NCBI RefSeq assembly: GCF_016906535.1
Contig: NC_057381.1
Span: 186,001 to 250,000, forward strand
DNA from: Rhizoctonia solani
Lineage: Eukaryota; Basidiomycota; Agaricomycetes; Cantharellales; Ceratobasidiaceae
DNA length: 64,000 nucleotides
Direction: 5' to 3'
Under the pieces are notes generated by a model, which searched no databases, had not been told where the DNA came from, and saw only the letters and a program-made list of their open reading frames with translations. The translations under genes and the position numbers were made by a program. Shown here piece by piece: positions 35,728-48,757 of this stretch; positions within the stretch are counted from its first letter, which is position 1, and each line of letters opens with the position of its first letter.

Positions 35728-36015
35728 TACTAAGTCACCTAACAACAAGTGGGATGGAAAATCGAAATATAGATTATTTCTGTAACAATTGCAATATAAA
35801 TAGAGGCTCAATGAAAAATTTCAACATTATCACTATATATCCTATGTTATCGATAGTTTATAAACCAACTACAACACACAGACAAACCCCCACTCCATGC
35901 CCCTTTAGAGATGGCCTAAATACAGACAAAGAGCTGAAGCATGCCATGGAACCAATTTTTGAGTCAGTAAGATCTTTCCTACTTCAATAATCAAGGACTT
36001 ACATAATCATAGCTG

Positions 36016-36636
36016 TCAGTCATGGTCGAGTTCGCCAAACTGTTCTTTGACTATTGACTTGACGTGACCACTCTTGATAAGGTCCTCATAGGCCAATGTG
36101 CTGAGTTTTGCATGGTATCCTTTGATGCCTATAAAGTACACAGTTATATGTGAGCAAACAAGCCCAATTTGGTTCATGAACAGGTGCTTGCTGTCAAACC
36201 AATTTAAGACTTGGCATTCAGAGAGATGGTTGGAAGGCTGGCGTGCCTGTGTCTGCATCCATTTCATGTGGTGTGTCATCTCAACATGTGATTTCAGCAT
36301 GACCTGGAAGAAGTGCATTGGTCAAGATGGGCAAAAGGTGGGTGTGCTCTACGGGGGCCCCAAAAACCCGGGAGCAATCTGGAGTGCTCCGGTTTTGGGA
36401 GCCTCCTCGTTAGGATCCGATGGATCTGGATTGCTTGGAGAGCACTTGAGAGCACTCCACGAGCACTTCCAAGCGTCATACCAAACGCTCCGGAATGCTT
36501 GCCAACAATAGCGAGTCCCGGAGCGCTCCTGAGATTTTCGGGGCCCCGTAGAGTGAAGACCTACAATGTATGTGTTGGCAAAAGTATCTCTCTCAGCCTG
36601 GGTAGGTGCTTCAATGCCGTTGTTATCCTGGCTCAT
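36016..36636 (-). pseudogene. Unrecognised small gene split by a MITE
   Basis: ATG at 36636 opens MSQDNNGIEAPTQAERDTFANTYIVGL, then the MITE at 36347-36553 interrupts. Coding resumes about 36318 (FFQVMLKSHVEMTHHMKWMQTQARQ) to a stop at 36016 (KSIVKEQFGELDHD). Both halves look protein-like, and a splice site (ttccag near 36305) precedes the second part. Family unknown; it may be a transposon protein. Confidence 0.4.
36347..36553. mobile_element. GC-rich MITE, copy 2 (207 bp), inverted
   Basis: Ends CTCTACGGGG and CCCCGTAGAG. Reverse complement of the copy at 32504-32701 with small differences. Confidence 0.75.
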
Positions 36637-37159
36637 TGTGGGATTCTGAGAGTTGGGTGGTGGCTGGTAGCGTTGCAGCCAAGGCAAGACAAGATGATGC
36701 AAACTCGTGAGAAGTCAAGCAAGTTTAAACTCAGCAAGGTTGACTAAGCAAAATCGACCCTAACTCGCCGACTTTACTGATGGTTTGTCAGCCAGCGGGA
36801 AGGCTTGGCGCCTACGTTGGTCCAAGATTTGGCAGGATTGTCAGCTCTGAAGAATGTAGTTCACAGATGATATGTGTACATAAGAGATAAAATCAAAAAT
36901 ATTCGACCTAATAGAGGCCCTAGGCGTCAGTAAATTTCATATTGCCATGAGTGAATTTTTGAACAGCCACTGGTTAAATTTTGTGCCACAGCCTCATTTC
37001 TATGTCAATTTACCTACTATTTTACAGGTATATAGAATATTGTGAGCCCAATCGTAGCGCCAAGCTTTGTGGAGAAACATCTATAAGAACGCGTGTTACA
37101 GGCTTTATCTTTGTAAAGGCCAAATCTCAAATTTCACTTGTGCAATCCCCCCTCCAATA
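36637..37159. other. Intergenic DNA
   Basis: No supported gene or repeat. Confidence 0.4.
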
Positions 37160-38232
37160 ATGACCAAAAACCCGCCTAATTTACGGGCATTTCTTACTGC
37201 ATATAATAGCCTGCCTACAGAAACCTACAAACGCCGTCTGTGCAAAGCTTTTACGTGTAAGCCATCACGCAGTGCCTCCCAACTTCCTGATTGGCACCCA
37301 TGCGGCCGTGCACATGCTTGTTCAAACCAGTGTCAATACACTCATACTGCATGGGAAGATTTTGCTGAAGAGACATGTTTTCTACTTACAAGGTATGATT
37401 TCAACTCAATCTATATCAATTTTGATTCTAATTTATAGCCCATATGCCCAACAGATTTAGCAAGATACAAATCAAGTACCTAGCGTTTCTGCTCTGTGTC
37501 CCAGACCCCTTGATCACTCAACAAAGGAATCCTACACCCGCTACCCTTGCTCTCTCAATACTACTTGGTTGCTTAACATCCCCTGGACAACTGATTGACC
37601 TTGAAAGTGTGTTTGGACTTTGGTATCAAACACTTTCAGCCATAGTTATTCAGTTGACTAACTACATATTCAAGACATGGACCAAACCCATCCTTGCTGG
37701 GTTTAAGAATAAACTGCTTACACCAACATGTCTTGAGGCATATGCTTGAGCTGTGTCAACTTGGGGCTGTCCAATTTGTAACGTCTGGGGCTTTGTTGAT
37801 GTGACATTTCATTTGATCTGCTGGCCAACACAACACCAGCACGTAAATTATAATGGATACAAGGGGCAGCATGCAAATAAACACAATGCAATTGCCACCC
37901 CCAGTGGACTTCTTGCACATTGCTCATTATCTGTTGAGGGGCGCTGTGCTGATAGTACTGTGCTTGCACTATTGGGAATGGAGGAGAAGCTCAACAAGCA
38001 TGCTTATGGTTTATTGGGGCAACAAATATTTATTTATGGCAATCCTGCATAAGGAACTACCAACACCCTTATCTCAGCAGCATAGGAGAAGATTGATCTC
38101 CCTCTCAACAAGCAAAAGTTTTACACAGCTATGTCCCGTGGTTGAATCTGTGTTGAATGGGGATTTGGTAAGCTGTTTCAGCTGTTTAAGTTTCTCAAGT
38201 ATATGCCAAGCATGCAACTACTTCTTTCACCT
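37160..38232 (+). pseudogene. PIF/Harbinger-type (DDE_4) transposase relic
   Basis: A possible first exon (37160-37392) is followed by a 46-bp GT-AG intron (37393-37438, branch ctaat). The next frame matches the Harbinger transposase order: RFSKIQIKYLAFLLCVPD, LIDLESVFGLW (helix-turn-helix side), CNVWGFVDVT (first Asp of WGFIDGT), YNGYKGQHANK, VEGRCADS and IYGNPA (second Asp, normally YGDPAY, is Asn). It ends at FYTAMSRG. A TGA at about 37748 (after LEAYA) and later frameshifts disable it. The 3' end is cut by an LTR at 38233. TIRs were not found. Confidence 0.65.
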
Positions 38233-39745
38233 TGTTAAGAGTTGTGTAAGTACAGGAGTAAGAAAGAATTACTATATACAAATGTATATGGGATCAACTA
38301 AGAACTAGTATTAAGAATCAGAATATATGCACCAAATACATGCACAATACTGGCTAGGTTATCAGGAATAACAACTCCTAACAAATAGTCTAGCAACTAT
38401 CAAGTGCAGGTGGTTGGTTATGTATAGTACCTTAGACTAATGTTACTTAAGCCTAAGTGACTAAGGGTATGTATACTTAAGGTCTCTGGGATAGTACCTT
38501 AAGTAAGAGGGTTACCTGACTAATGTACAGGATTTATAAGGTTTGCCTAATAAGTATAGGACTTATATATGCTTAAGTAAGACTTAAGACTTATGGGGTT
38601 TACCTAAAATATATCTAGGATTTATGAGATATTGTAGATAAAGCTATCTACAATATGGGGGTATGGTGGATTGAAACACTATCACTCAATCACAACAATC
38701 CTTACAGTATTGTTGCACTATACTCAATGTTGAACTCAACAACTGTGACAGTCAAGGGGCACAGGGTTGCAGTAAGTACACTAATAGGTTACCCTGTGTC
38801 TGTTGGGACTGGCCTATGGTCTTAGTGCGCCAAATAACCTCCTATGCTATTTACAGTGAGTCAATCACTAAAGTAAATGCGCAGATAAGCTGTTAAAGGC
38901 TTGTGTGTATATGTCAATATATAAGAGTAAAAGTAGGATAAAAGTAGGATACATTAGAAGCGTCTTCACAGGGTCCTTTTATACTCTGAGAAGGCGCACA
39001 AACAAGTATATACATGATTGATACCAAGAGGGGGTACAGGAGGTACATGTGGCAACTGAAACACTTGAGGGAGCCAAAACTTTGGTACATAGTGAATAAT
39101 AACAGATCCTAATATTTGCCCCAAGGCAGTATTTACCTGTGTGGGTCCTTAGATGTCCCAAGGCTAAGTGTTTCATCCTTGGAGTAAACAGTTCCAAAGG
39201 TAGGATACCGCTGCATTGGGTACTTACAGTAAATGGGGCATAACTCTGCCAAATGTTGTCCATTTTGGGAGTTTGACCCAGCGTTCTGGAGCGCACAAAC
39301 AGGCGCACCTAAGCGCAAGCAATTCGGCAGTGTGGGATGCCCGGGTGATGGAGAAAAGGCGCATTTAGTGCGTCGGCGCTTAAGGGTTGATTAAGCGCCG
39401 GAGCACTTGCCTATGCGACAGGGGGGACCCTGAATATTTCTGTGTGTAGCCACAAGATAGAATCTTGAATAATAGATACTACAAACAAGAGAAATATTAC
39501 TTGTTACTGTTTATCTACTCAGCTGAATTTATATATATTTAAATGAGTGAGAAAACAGCATATATGCAAAAGGCATTGCATATTGAGGGTATTCCCAAGG
39601 TTTGTAGGTTTTGTAAAGGTCACTATTGGATAGAGGGACCTTGAGAACCTTAGTTCGCATCTTTATCTCATTTGTTTACTGTAAGATTACTAGTGTAATT
39701 AATAAAATAAGTACAGATTAAAGAAGAAATGTCATATCCATAACA
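38233..39745 (-). mobile_element. 1.5-kb LTR (R4), inverted copy
   Basis: TGTTAAGAGTTGTG to CATATCCATAACA, 1513 bp, reverse complement of 40942-42450. No target duplication seen (flanks CACCT and GGGCT). Confidence 0.7.
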
Positions 39746-40225
39746 GGGCTGACAATACCTGTAATGGCAAGTAAGTGTAGTGCCAACTGGTGCCTGCTGT
39801 TTGGTTGTCACCTCTGGGGCTTATACCAGCCAGTGCAAAGCAACACACACCCTGCCACAGGGCCACAGAAATATGCTGCCCACATCCCTATACAACCATA
39901 ACTAATTGAAATATATTTATAAATTCTTGCATTTACAGGTTTCTGTATGATTCTCATATGCTACAGTTTTGAATAAATATTGGCATGCATTATGTGCTTA
40001 ATAGTCACATATATATACAGATTCAAACACAAGTACAGACATAAGCGTATCACATGATATTGTGATTGGTGTGTGCACCACAGATGCCTGGCCATGGTTG
40101 CACCAAGAGCAAATAACTATGAAAGCACAAGTTTCAGCTACTACAAACATTGAGCTTGGGAAATTATCCTACCTGTTGACACTGCCAGTGTAAGATCTCT
40201 GATGGTTGGAGTTCTAGTCAAGGCC
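39746..40225. other. AT-rich DNA, no gene seen
   Basis: No coding or repeat structure that I can support. Confidence 0.4.
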
Positions 40226-40388
40226 TGTCATAAACAGAGGAAAATAGAACTAGCCAGAATTGAACCAGCTTGACCACTAAGCCATAGAGCCTTATTATTC
40301 CTCTGCTGACAACCCATGATTGCACCTGCTACCCCCCAAATTTGGGCTTGGGCCAGCATGCAACCACTTGTACTGGTCATGTGACTGT
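40226..40388 (-). repeat. R6 short dispersed repeat, copy c
   Basis: Starts TGTCATAAACAGAGG. Near-identical to copy b. Confidence 0.6.
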
Positions 40389-40704
40389 GTCCAGGACAAG
40401 GCCCAAGCACTGATATTTGGAAATGTCAGTTCCTTGCAACTGTTCACAATTTTGGGCTATATCTCACCATTTAGGTATGTAGCCATGATCACTGCATAAG
40501 CTAGAGAAATGATGTATGAGACAACAAACAAGACCACTAGTGAGAAGAAACTAACTTGCACACAGAGATCAAAGGATGGTGGTGGTCCTACCTGCATCTT
40601 CTGAGCTGCCACAACCCAATTTATATTCATCCACATCTGTTCCTTGCATTTTGACAATCACATGCACTCACCAGTCAAGATTGAGATTGTTCATTGTTGG
40701 TTGG
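40389..40704. other. Spacer DNA, no gene supported
   Basis: A minus-strand ORF of 66 codons (40457-40657) has one hydrophobic stretch but no other support. Confidence 0.3.
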
Positions 40705-40941
40705 TGTTAAGAGTTGTGTAAGTACAGGAGTAAGAAAGAATTACTATATACAAAATGTATATGGGAATAACTAAGAACTAGTATTATAAATCAGAATATA
40801 TGCACAGAATATATGCACAATATAAGCTAGGTTATCAAGAATGACAACTCCTAACAAATAGTCTAGCAACTATGAAGTGCAGGTGGTTGGTTATGTAAAG
40901 TACCTTAGACTAATGTTACTTAAGCCTAAGTGACTAAGGGT
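40705..40941 (-). mobile_element. R4 LTR fragment (inverted, truncated)
   Basis: Starts TGTTAAGAGTTGTG like 38233 but stops at CTAAGGG where the direct copy at 40942 begins, making a head-to-head LTR junction. Confidence 0.65.
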
Positions 40942-42450
40942 GTTATGGATATGACATTTCTTCTTTAATCTGTACTTATTGAATTAATTACACCAGTAAT
41001 CTGACAGTAAATAAATAAGATAGACATGCAAACTAAGGTTCTCAAGGTCCCTCTATCCAATTGCAACCTTTACAAAACCTACAAGCCTCAAGAATACCCT
41101 CAATATGCAATATCTTTAGCATATATGCTGTTTTCTCACTCATTTAAATATATATAAATTCAGCTGAGTAGATAAACAGTAACAAGTAATATTTCTCTTG
41201 TTTGTAGTATTTATTATACAAGACTCTATCTTGTGGCTACACACAGAAATATTCAGGGTCCCCCTGTTGCATAGGCAAGTGCTCCAGCACTTAATCAGTG
41301 CTTAAGCACCAATGCACTAAATACACCTTTTCTCCATCACCCAGGCATCTCACTGCCAAGTTGCTTGCGCTTAGGTGCGCCTGTTTGTGCGCTCCAGAGC
41401 GCTGGGTCAAGCTCCCAAAACAGACCACATTTGGTGGAGTTATGTCCTATTTACTGTAAGTACCCAGTACAGTGGTATCCTACCTTTGGGACTGTTTACT
41501 CCAAGGATGAAACACTTAGCCTTGGGACATCTAAGGACCCACACATGTAAATAATGCCTTGGGGCAAATATTAGGATCTGTTATTATTCACTATGTACCA
41601 AAGTATTGGCTCCCTCAAGTGTTTCAGCTGCCACATGCACCTCCTGTACCTCCTCTTGGTATCAATCATGTATATACTTGTTTGTGCACCTTCTCAGGGT
41701 ATAAAAGGACCCTGTAAAGACACTTCTAATGCATCCTACTTTTATCCTACTTTTACTCTTATATATTGACATATACACACAAGCCTTTAACAGCTTATCT
41801 GCACATTTACTTTAGTGATTGACTCACTGTAAATAGCATAGGAGGTTATTTGGTGCACTAAGACCATAGGCCAGTCCCAACAGGCACAGGGTAACCTATT
41901 AGTGTACCTACTGCAACCCTGTGCCCCCAACTGTGACAGTTGTTGAGTTCAGCATTGAGTATAGTGCAACAATACTGTAAGGATTGTTGTGATTGAGTGA
42001 TAGTGTTTCAATCCACCATACCCCCATATTGTAGATAGCTTTATCTACAATATCTCATAAATCCTAGATATATTTTAGGTAAACCCCATAAGTTTTAAGT
42101 CTTACTTAAGCATCTATAAGTCCTATACTTACTAGGCAAATCCTATAAATCCTGTACATTGGTCAGGTAACCCTCTTACTTAAGGTACTATCCCAGAGAC
42201 CTTAAGTATACATACCCTTAGTCACTTAGGCTTAAGTAACATTAGTCTAAGGTACTATACATAACCAACCACCTGCACTTGATAGTTGCTAGACTATTTG
42301 TTAGGAGTTGTTATTCCTGATAACCTAGCTTATGTTGTGCATATATTCTGAGCATATATTCTGATTCTTAATATTAGTTCTTAGTTATTCCCATATACAT
42401 TTTGTATATAGTAAATCTTTCCTACTCCTGTATTTACACAACTCTTAACA
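40942..42450 (+). mobile_element. 1.5-kb LTR (R4), uninterrupted copy
   Basis: 1509 bp, TGTTATGGATATG to CAACTCTTAACA. TATA element near 41700 (gtataaaagg). Contains the empty site (single TAGGCAAG) of the hAT-type insertion seen at 19425-20228. Confidence 0.75.
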
Positions 42451-43251
42451 GTCCCAGTCTGGTGGGCTACTTGGCTATGTATCCTGGTGAGGATCAATGA
42501 AGCAAAGGTACTGGGATTGCTTCACACCCACTTGGGGCTTGGTTCCAGGCAAGGTGGGCTAGGATTTTAGCCCATGACCAGCAAAAAGATATTGGGCATT
42601 ATAGGTGAGGTTGTGACCATAGGGTGTTCTATGTGTAGCTCAGAGTCATAAATCAAGAAAAGAAAATCATTGCAACAAGGCAATACAAAGTGCCAGGGGA
42701 AAAGATATATTAAGTTTCTATCAAGTTGGAGCAGACACTATATAGATACACCACAACTCACAGAATTTCTTGAGTCCAGAATAGTTTCTCTTAACTTCTC
42801 TCCCTTGCCAGCTCTTGCCTGTGCAAGGATCTGACTGATAACAACCTCTGAAAAGTTGTAAAACACCCCAATGTGTCTAACTAACCCAGGTCACTACTGT
42901 CCAACCTGTCATTGTGAGACCAGAGCTTTGACTGAACACATTGGAAAGTATATCTTTGTATTTTCAATCTTCCTCCTCTTCTTTGAACTTCTCCCAGCCT
43001 GAAATGCTCTGTAGGCCAGTCCAATACTCCCTATGATGCCTGTAAAATATCATATTCCAATGGTCTTGATGCTGTTCACCAGATTGTTTTATTGGTTGAG
43101 CAATGTGGCATCAAGGAAAATGACCAGGCATACCTTGGGCTGCAGAATTAAGTGAATCCCAAAAATGTCACTCAACTCCTTTGATTGCAAGTATTGGCAA
43201 AATGCAACAAATGGTACATCACACACTCTGGAGAAACATTGGGTCACTTTG
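42451..43251. other. Non-coding or unrecognised DNA
   Basis: 43020-43251 has short protein-like stretches (DAVHQIVLLVEQCG) broken by stops, continuing after the solo LTR. It may be an old transposon gene; not recognised. Confidence 0.3.
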
Positions 43252-43811
43252 TGTTACACTCCCAAGAAATATACCATTAGAACCGGACAATTTTTCTATT
43301 ATTTTTAGTATTTTTTACGGACTCTTTATCTTTACCTTTTCAATCACATGACCTTGGCGCTTATGATGCCAAGATGCCGCGCCAAGATGCCGTGCCAAGG
43401 GCGCTTAGGAAAAATCCACGCTTCTGCGCAGTCCGCAGCACGCTTCTTATTTCACCAATGTACTTCTCTTTCTCATGCGCACAGACCATGTAGATAGCGC
43501 CTCTTGTCTATATATACAGCAGGAAAATTGCTTGGAAACACCAACTTGATTTTACCTGGTCTCATACTCATTGAGGAGGATTAGTCAGCCAGCTAAGTAG
43601 CCAGCCCCCAGTAGAACTCAAACACTCACCCCTTACCTTACTCATCACACCTCCAGGCCTAAGGCCCCCTTGCCAGTAGATAGAAATAGGTCACCTTACG
43701 TGACAGTAGTATAGCCTAGATACAGTAGATTACATAAGCCCTGCTTGTAGTAGTACGGCCTTAAGCGCCTGCCCCCACTAGCGTGTACCCACCTTACAGT
43801 GGTGTATGACA
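43252..43811 (+). mobile_element. Solo LTR related to family A
   Basis: TGTTACACT to GTGTATGACA, 560 bp, with 5-bp target duplications CTTTG (43247-43251 and 43812-43816). Confidence 0.85.
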
Positions 43812-43889
43812 CTTTGGGATTGGTTTGTTCCTTTGACCATTTTCTCATATTACTATAATCCTATAGGATGGTGTACAGATGCAGCATAA

Positions 43890-43975
43890 ATGTTGTACAC
43901 CAACTGTGAGGTTAGGTACTTGCTAGTGGGCAGGCGCTTAAGGCTGTACTACTACAAATACTGCTGACTATTCTA
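43890..43975 (-). repeat. Family A LTR fragment
   Basis: Begins TGTTGTACACCAACTG like the family A LTR (plus-strand left end) and is cut by the foldback after 86 bp. The remainder is not found on the other side. Confidence 0.6.
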
Positions 43976-45511
43976 CACTGAGCAGCAAAAGTCTTGCAGG
44001 TCAGGAGAGGTCAAAGGTTTATCTCCATTGCTGAGCAGCCAATTAGTGAATCCCATCCAAATTGTACTGACACATGTGGCCATTGTAACACTATGTGTTA
44101 GCACAAAATCTTACAAATTCATCAAGAACTAAGCTCATAACCCCACTTTTGCTGTAACACAACCTGCAAAACTTTTGCTAATGATGTTGAGCATCTTAAA
44201 AATCTCCCCATGACTGGTTATGCAGTTCAGTATAAGCCCTGGTTTCTTGCACACACATTCTCAGTTATATGGGCCACTGCTGGACAGAGTATTAGCTTGT
44301 TCCACCCATTAGGGACTGTGTAACAGAACTGTCTTCTCAGGGCCAGTAAAAGAAACTCAAAATTGCAGTTGCATTGAACTCAAGCCACTGTGTGGGCTGG
44401 AAATGCTTTGGGGTATTTCAGGTGACTGCTGGTACCCAATGAGACAGTTTCCATGACCTTCCCATTCATGGGATGGGCAATGGAAGAGATTGCAGTGGGT
44501 TAGGCTGTAAGAGCTGAAAATTGAAATGCCACTCATAAGCTGGAATCCAAGCCAAATGACATAGAGCTTCTAGCAGTAGTAGACACAGGTCAAGAGTATG
44601 CTGAGATCAATTATCTAGGTCAGCAGTGATGTGTACAGAAAGATAGGATGCAGTATACACAGAGATTGCAGCCAATGGGTGAGGTCTCAAATTGAACATG
44701 TTCTAATTCTGTGATTGTCAATCAGGAAACAACCAATTTTCCATCATAAGGTCAGTCTTGGATGAACCTTCTGCTGTATGAGTTTCAACTACTTCTGATT
44801 GACAATCACAGAGTTAGAACATGTTCAATTTGAGACCCCACCCATTGGCTGCAATCTCTGTGTATACTGCATCCTATCTTTCTGTACACATCACTGCTGA
44901 CCTAGATAATTGATCTCAGCATACTCTTGACCTGTGTCTACTACTGCTAGAAGCTCGATGTCATTTGGCTTGGATTCCAGCTTATGAGTGGCATTTCAAT
45001 TTTCAGCTCTTACAGCCTAACCCACTGCAATCTCTTCCATTGCCCATCCCATGAATGGGAAGGTCATGGAAACTGTCTCATTGGGTACCAGCAGTCACCT
45101 GAGATACCCCAAAGCATTTCCAGCCCACACAGTGGCTTGAGTTCAATGCAACTGCAATTTTGAGTTTCTTTTACTGGCCCTGAGAAGACAGTTCTGTTAC
45201 ACAGTCCCTAATGCGAACAAGCTAATACTCTGTCCAGCAGTGGCCCATGTGTTAAGAAACCAGCATAAAGTAACCAGGGGGAGATTTTTAAGATGCTCAA
45301 CATCATTAGCAAAAGTTTTGCAGGTTGTGTTACAGCAAAAGTGGGGTTATGAGCTTAGTTCTTGATGAATTTGTAAGATTTTGTGCTAACACATAGTGTT
45401 ACAATGGCCACATGTGTCAGTACAATTTGGATGGGATTCACTAATTGGCTGCTCAGCAATGGAGATAAACCTTTGACCTCTCCTGACCTGCAAGACTTTT
45501 GCTGCTCAGTG
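43976..45511. mobile_element. Foldback element, copy 3
   Basis: CACTGAGCAGCAAAAGT at both ends, arms homologous to the other two copies. The right arm has a small deletion near 45214 and a replaced block near 45250-45290, so symmetry is imperfect. The left flank is TA, the right flank TT. Confidence 0.85.
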
Positions 45512-45788
45512 TTGTAGACACACTTATACCCAAGGAATTTATTCTGATTTTCTCAATTTTAAACAAAGTCTAACAGACAACATTTTTGATCATGTGAGAT
45601 TGGTGCTTATATCATATGCTAAGTGCAAAGCCATATCCCTATCTGTGTTTAGTCAGCACACATAACCACCTCTGCCTATGATGTCATCATGACACATCAG
45701 TGACATGTATGCATGAGTAATGCCAACTGAGGAGCAGAGTTCTTATTGCATATAGTTTTGCATATTCAACATTTGTAATTAGTCAATC
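45512..45788 (+). repeat. R3 LTR fragment, interrupted by the R1' LTR
   Basis: Matches R3 from TTGTAGACAC to 'ttgtaattagtcaatc'. The expected continuation (tgtacttagaatatataagg in copy 21901-22550) is missing because the R1' LTR starts here. Confidence 0.6.
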
Positions 45789-45895
45789 TGTCATAACCCA
45801 TATCTGGAGGGGTTATTACCATATATATCCACTGTCAAAGATATATATAGTATATATGATGCACAGTGATATATTAATATGAGTTGCTGGGGGAC
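45789..45895 (-). mobile_element. R1' LTR, outer part
   Basis: Starts TGTCATAACCCATATC, homologous to the reverse complement of the R1 end (31580-31692). Cut at GGGAC by the family C element and resumes at 52636. Confidence 0.75.
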
Positions 45896-46344
45896 TGTCA
45901 TGACCTTGATTGGCATGACATAATTTTTTACTATTTTCTACCTTTTTTCTGAGACAATTCCCTTTTTTGGTATATATTTATGACTCATCAAGATCACATG
46001 ACATATTTGATATATGATGTGAAATTGTAAATGACTCACTATTTAGTACTGTTGTTTTTGATGTGGCTTTTCTCCTGTATATATAAACCAGGTCAAGTTG
46101 TTGCTAAAACAGCAAGACTTGACCTCTTTGTCAATTCATCCTCTACTCTCACCTATCCCTTTGTCCAAGCCCTTAGTTGGCTATAGCGCACTTTACTAAG
46201 CATCATCACCCAGGCCATTGTTGCCCTCTACCCTTAAACATACCCCCTGGGCCCTTGTCACCCCTCTCTGTCTCATAGTCCATTGGTGATAGGGCCATGG
46301 ACTTTAAGCCCCCTTGTACCATAGGTCCAAGTTGAGTCAAGACA
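45896..46344 (+). mobile_element. Family C 5' LTR (449 bp)
   Basis: TGTCATGACCTTG to AGTCAAGACA. Promoter-like 'ctgtatatataaacc' near 46075. Nearly identical to the 3' LTR except for the last bases. Confidence 0.88.
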
Positions 46345-46779
46345 CTAGGTCAAGTCTTGCCTTACTTGTACTCTTGTCAACAAACAAGAACTGCGCTTAG
46401 ATAAGCACCAAAGCCTGAAACAGTATCACATTGTAGCCCCTGTGTCATAATCAAAGACAGGAATACAAGTACCAGTAAGGTTGCAGGATAGCCCTTTGCC
46501 AGCAATTGTCCACATACCAGGGTGTCTGCACCCTTAGCCATATGCTGTTAGTCAGCCAAACCTCCACTTACTAAAAACCTGATTAATAATCACACTTGCA
46601 CACAGCTGTTGATATTAGTATAAGGATAGTTTAATGCTAGTGGGGAAGCAAACAGTTAGTAGTTTAGAGCTATAAATCTGTTTTTATCTATCTGATTGAG
46701 TACCAATTTATATCGGGAATGCACTCTAGTGTTTGATTTTTTACATCTCATCCTTTTGCCATCTTTTGGCCCTATTCCA

Positions 46780-48737
46780 TTGTCACCCACTACCTCTATC
46801 TTGAAAAAACCCTTAGTGACATCAACCACATATTAGTAGGTCACATCACTAACCTTGAAGAACATATTGCTTGCATTGAAGAACCAGGGCTAGTACAGAC
46901 CATTGCCCACATTAAACATCACAAGTCATTTGCTGAGCGCCTCAATATAATCTACAAGGCAGATCTTCAGGAACAGAAGAACCTTATCACCAACCTCAAG
47001 TCTCACAATCAAGATCTAGCTCTTACAATCAAAGAGCAAGAAAGGCACATTGAAGAAAAGAACCAACTGTTGGTTGAAAAAGAAATCAAGTTAGACAACT
47101 TACACACATCCATCCAAGACGCTACCCAAGATGGAAGGGGGCAGATTCACTACTACTGGGATTACAAATTTTGGGCAGTATCACACAACAACGCCTTGTT
47201 TGGGTGCAATGGGAGAGACTAGGTTAACCCCCTCCCAAATCCAATCTGGATGGTCTGCCTCATCCTCTCAAACCCATACTCCTGCTCCTGCAGCTGCGCC
47301 ACCACATGTATATTCTCCTATGTCATTTGATCAGATGTCAGATTGTGAGCTTCTTAATATGGTTGCACAAAATATGATTATCTTGAAAAAAGAATTTTTG
47401 CAATTACAAGGTGCTTACAAAGCCCAAGGAGACCAATTGGCATTATTAAGGGCTGAATTGGAAGAACATTGCAATCAATTGCATAATCAACACCTTTTTT
47501 ATTCCAATCAAATCCAAGGAGCTGCTGCTTCCATCCAGGCTGTGCAAGACCAGCTTCTCCATTTATCCACTTCTTGTTCTACAGCTCCCCCTCCCCCACC
47601 TCCACCTGCTGGCACTACCACAGCCACCACTTCCAACCTTCCCCCACCTGCTCCTACATCCTCCAATTCTGATTTAAAGTTGCCAAACCCAACAAGTTTA
47701 GCAGCAAAAAAGAGGACGCCCTTAATTTTATCATTGCTTACCAGGCTTATATAAGGGCAAAAGGAGCCAATTGTTCCCACAAAGAAAAAATCCTGTGGGT
47801 AACCTCATATTTTGAGGGAGCTGCTGAAGACTGGGTACACCCATACAAGGAAAGGAAAGTGTTCAGGGGAGAAGCAGTCCACTGTTGGAAGATATTGACG
47901 TATTTTGGACGGAATTTACTAAGCATTACATGGACACAAATTGTGATGAGAAGTATCCTCAAAAATGGAATAATTTGTGGCAGAAGGCTTCAGTCCAAGA
48001 ATATACTCAAGAATTCCAACAATACTCTGTCTCCTTGGGATATAGCAATGAGACCCTATGCAATAAATACTATGATGGTCTTAAAAATGATATCAAAGAC
48101 ATCATGCTATCAACCATGTTCCAGTGGTGTTGCACCACTGCCCAACAAGTATATGATAAGGCAGAAGAAATTGCTAATCATATTGAATCCACGCATTTAT
48201 CCAACCCATCTGTTTCTTCTTCTACAACTTGCGCACCCCAATGTTACCTCCAATCCCACTACCACTCCTACTTGTACTTGTCTTAATGTAGGAGATAACA
48301 TTTATATGATTGACCCCACTACTTGCTGTGCTAAAAAGGGCACCATTACCTCCATTGTGCGTACAACCTCCAGCAACATGCCAAATGTTAGGTGGAATGG
48401 GGAATCCAAGGACACTATGATTCCATTCCCCTCCCTTAAAAAAGACAAGCGCCCTGCCGCAGCTGCTCCAGTCAAACCAATCATTGCCCCTACCCCTGTC
48501 TTAGCCTCAAGCGCCAAAGGTCCAGGCCACATGGATCTTGATGGAAAAGGCTTTGCAAGCGTCACATGTCATGTGTGCGGTGGTAAAGGACATTTTGTGC
48601 GCAGTTGCCCCTCCAAGCCCATGTCTGGACATGTGGCTAATGTTGAATGGTCTTGGGAAAGGCCCAAGGAGGAGAATTGCATTGAAGTGGTCTCTGATGA
48701 GGAGGAATTGGGAAAAGGGAAAGCCAAGGCTGACTAA
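46780..48737 (+). pseudogene. gag: Family C Gag (frameshifted)
   Basis: A coiled-coil N-terminal part is readable from about 46800 (LEEHIACIEEPG; LTIKEQERHIEEKNQLLVEKE). The next frame (47131-47754) has a Pro-rich linker. Capsid-like coding continues in other frames after an A6 run near 47710 (IAYQAYIRAKGANCSHKEKI), near 47880 (LEDIDVFWTEFTKHY) and near 48235. The zinc knuckle CHVCGGKGHFVRSC lies near 48570-48612. The stop TAA is 48735-48737. At least three frameshifts. Six codons before the stop, GGGAAAA (48710-48716) is in the phase needed for -1 slippage. Confidence 0.8.
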
Positions 48738-48757
48738 GGAGTAAGGCACTTGGCTGT

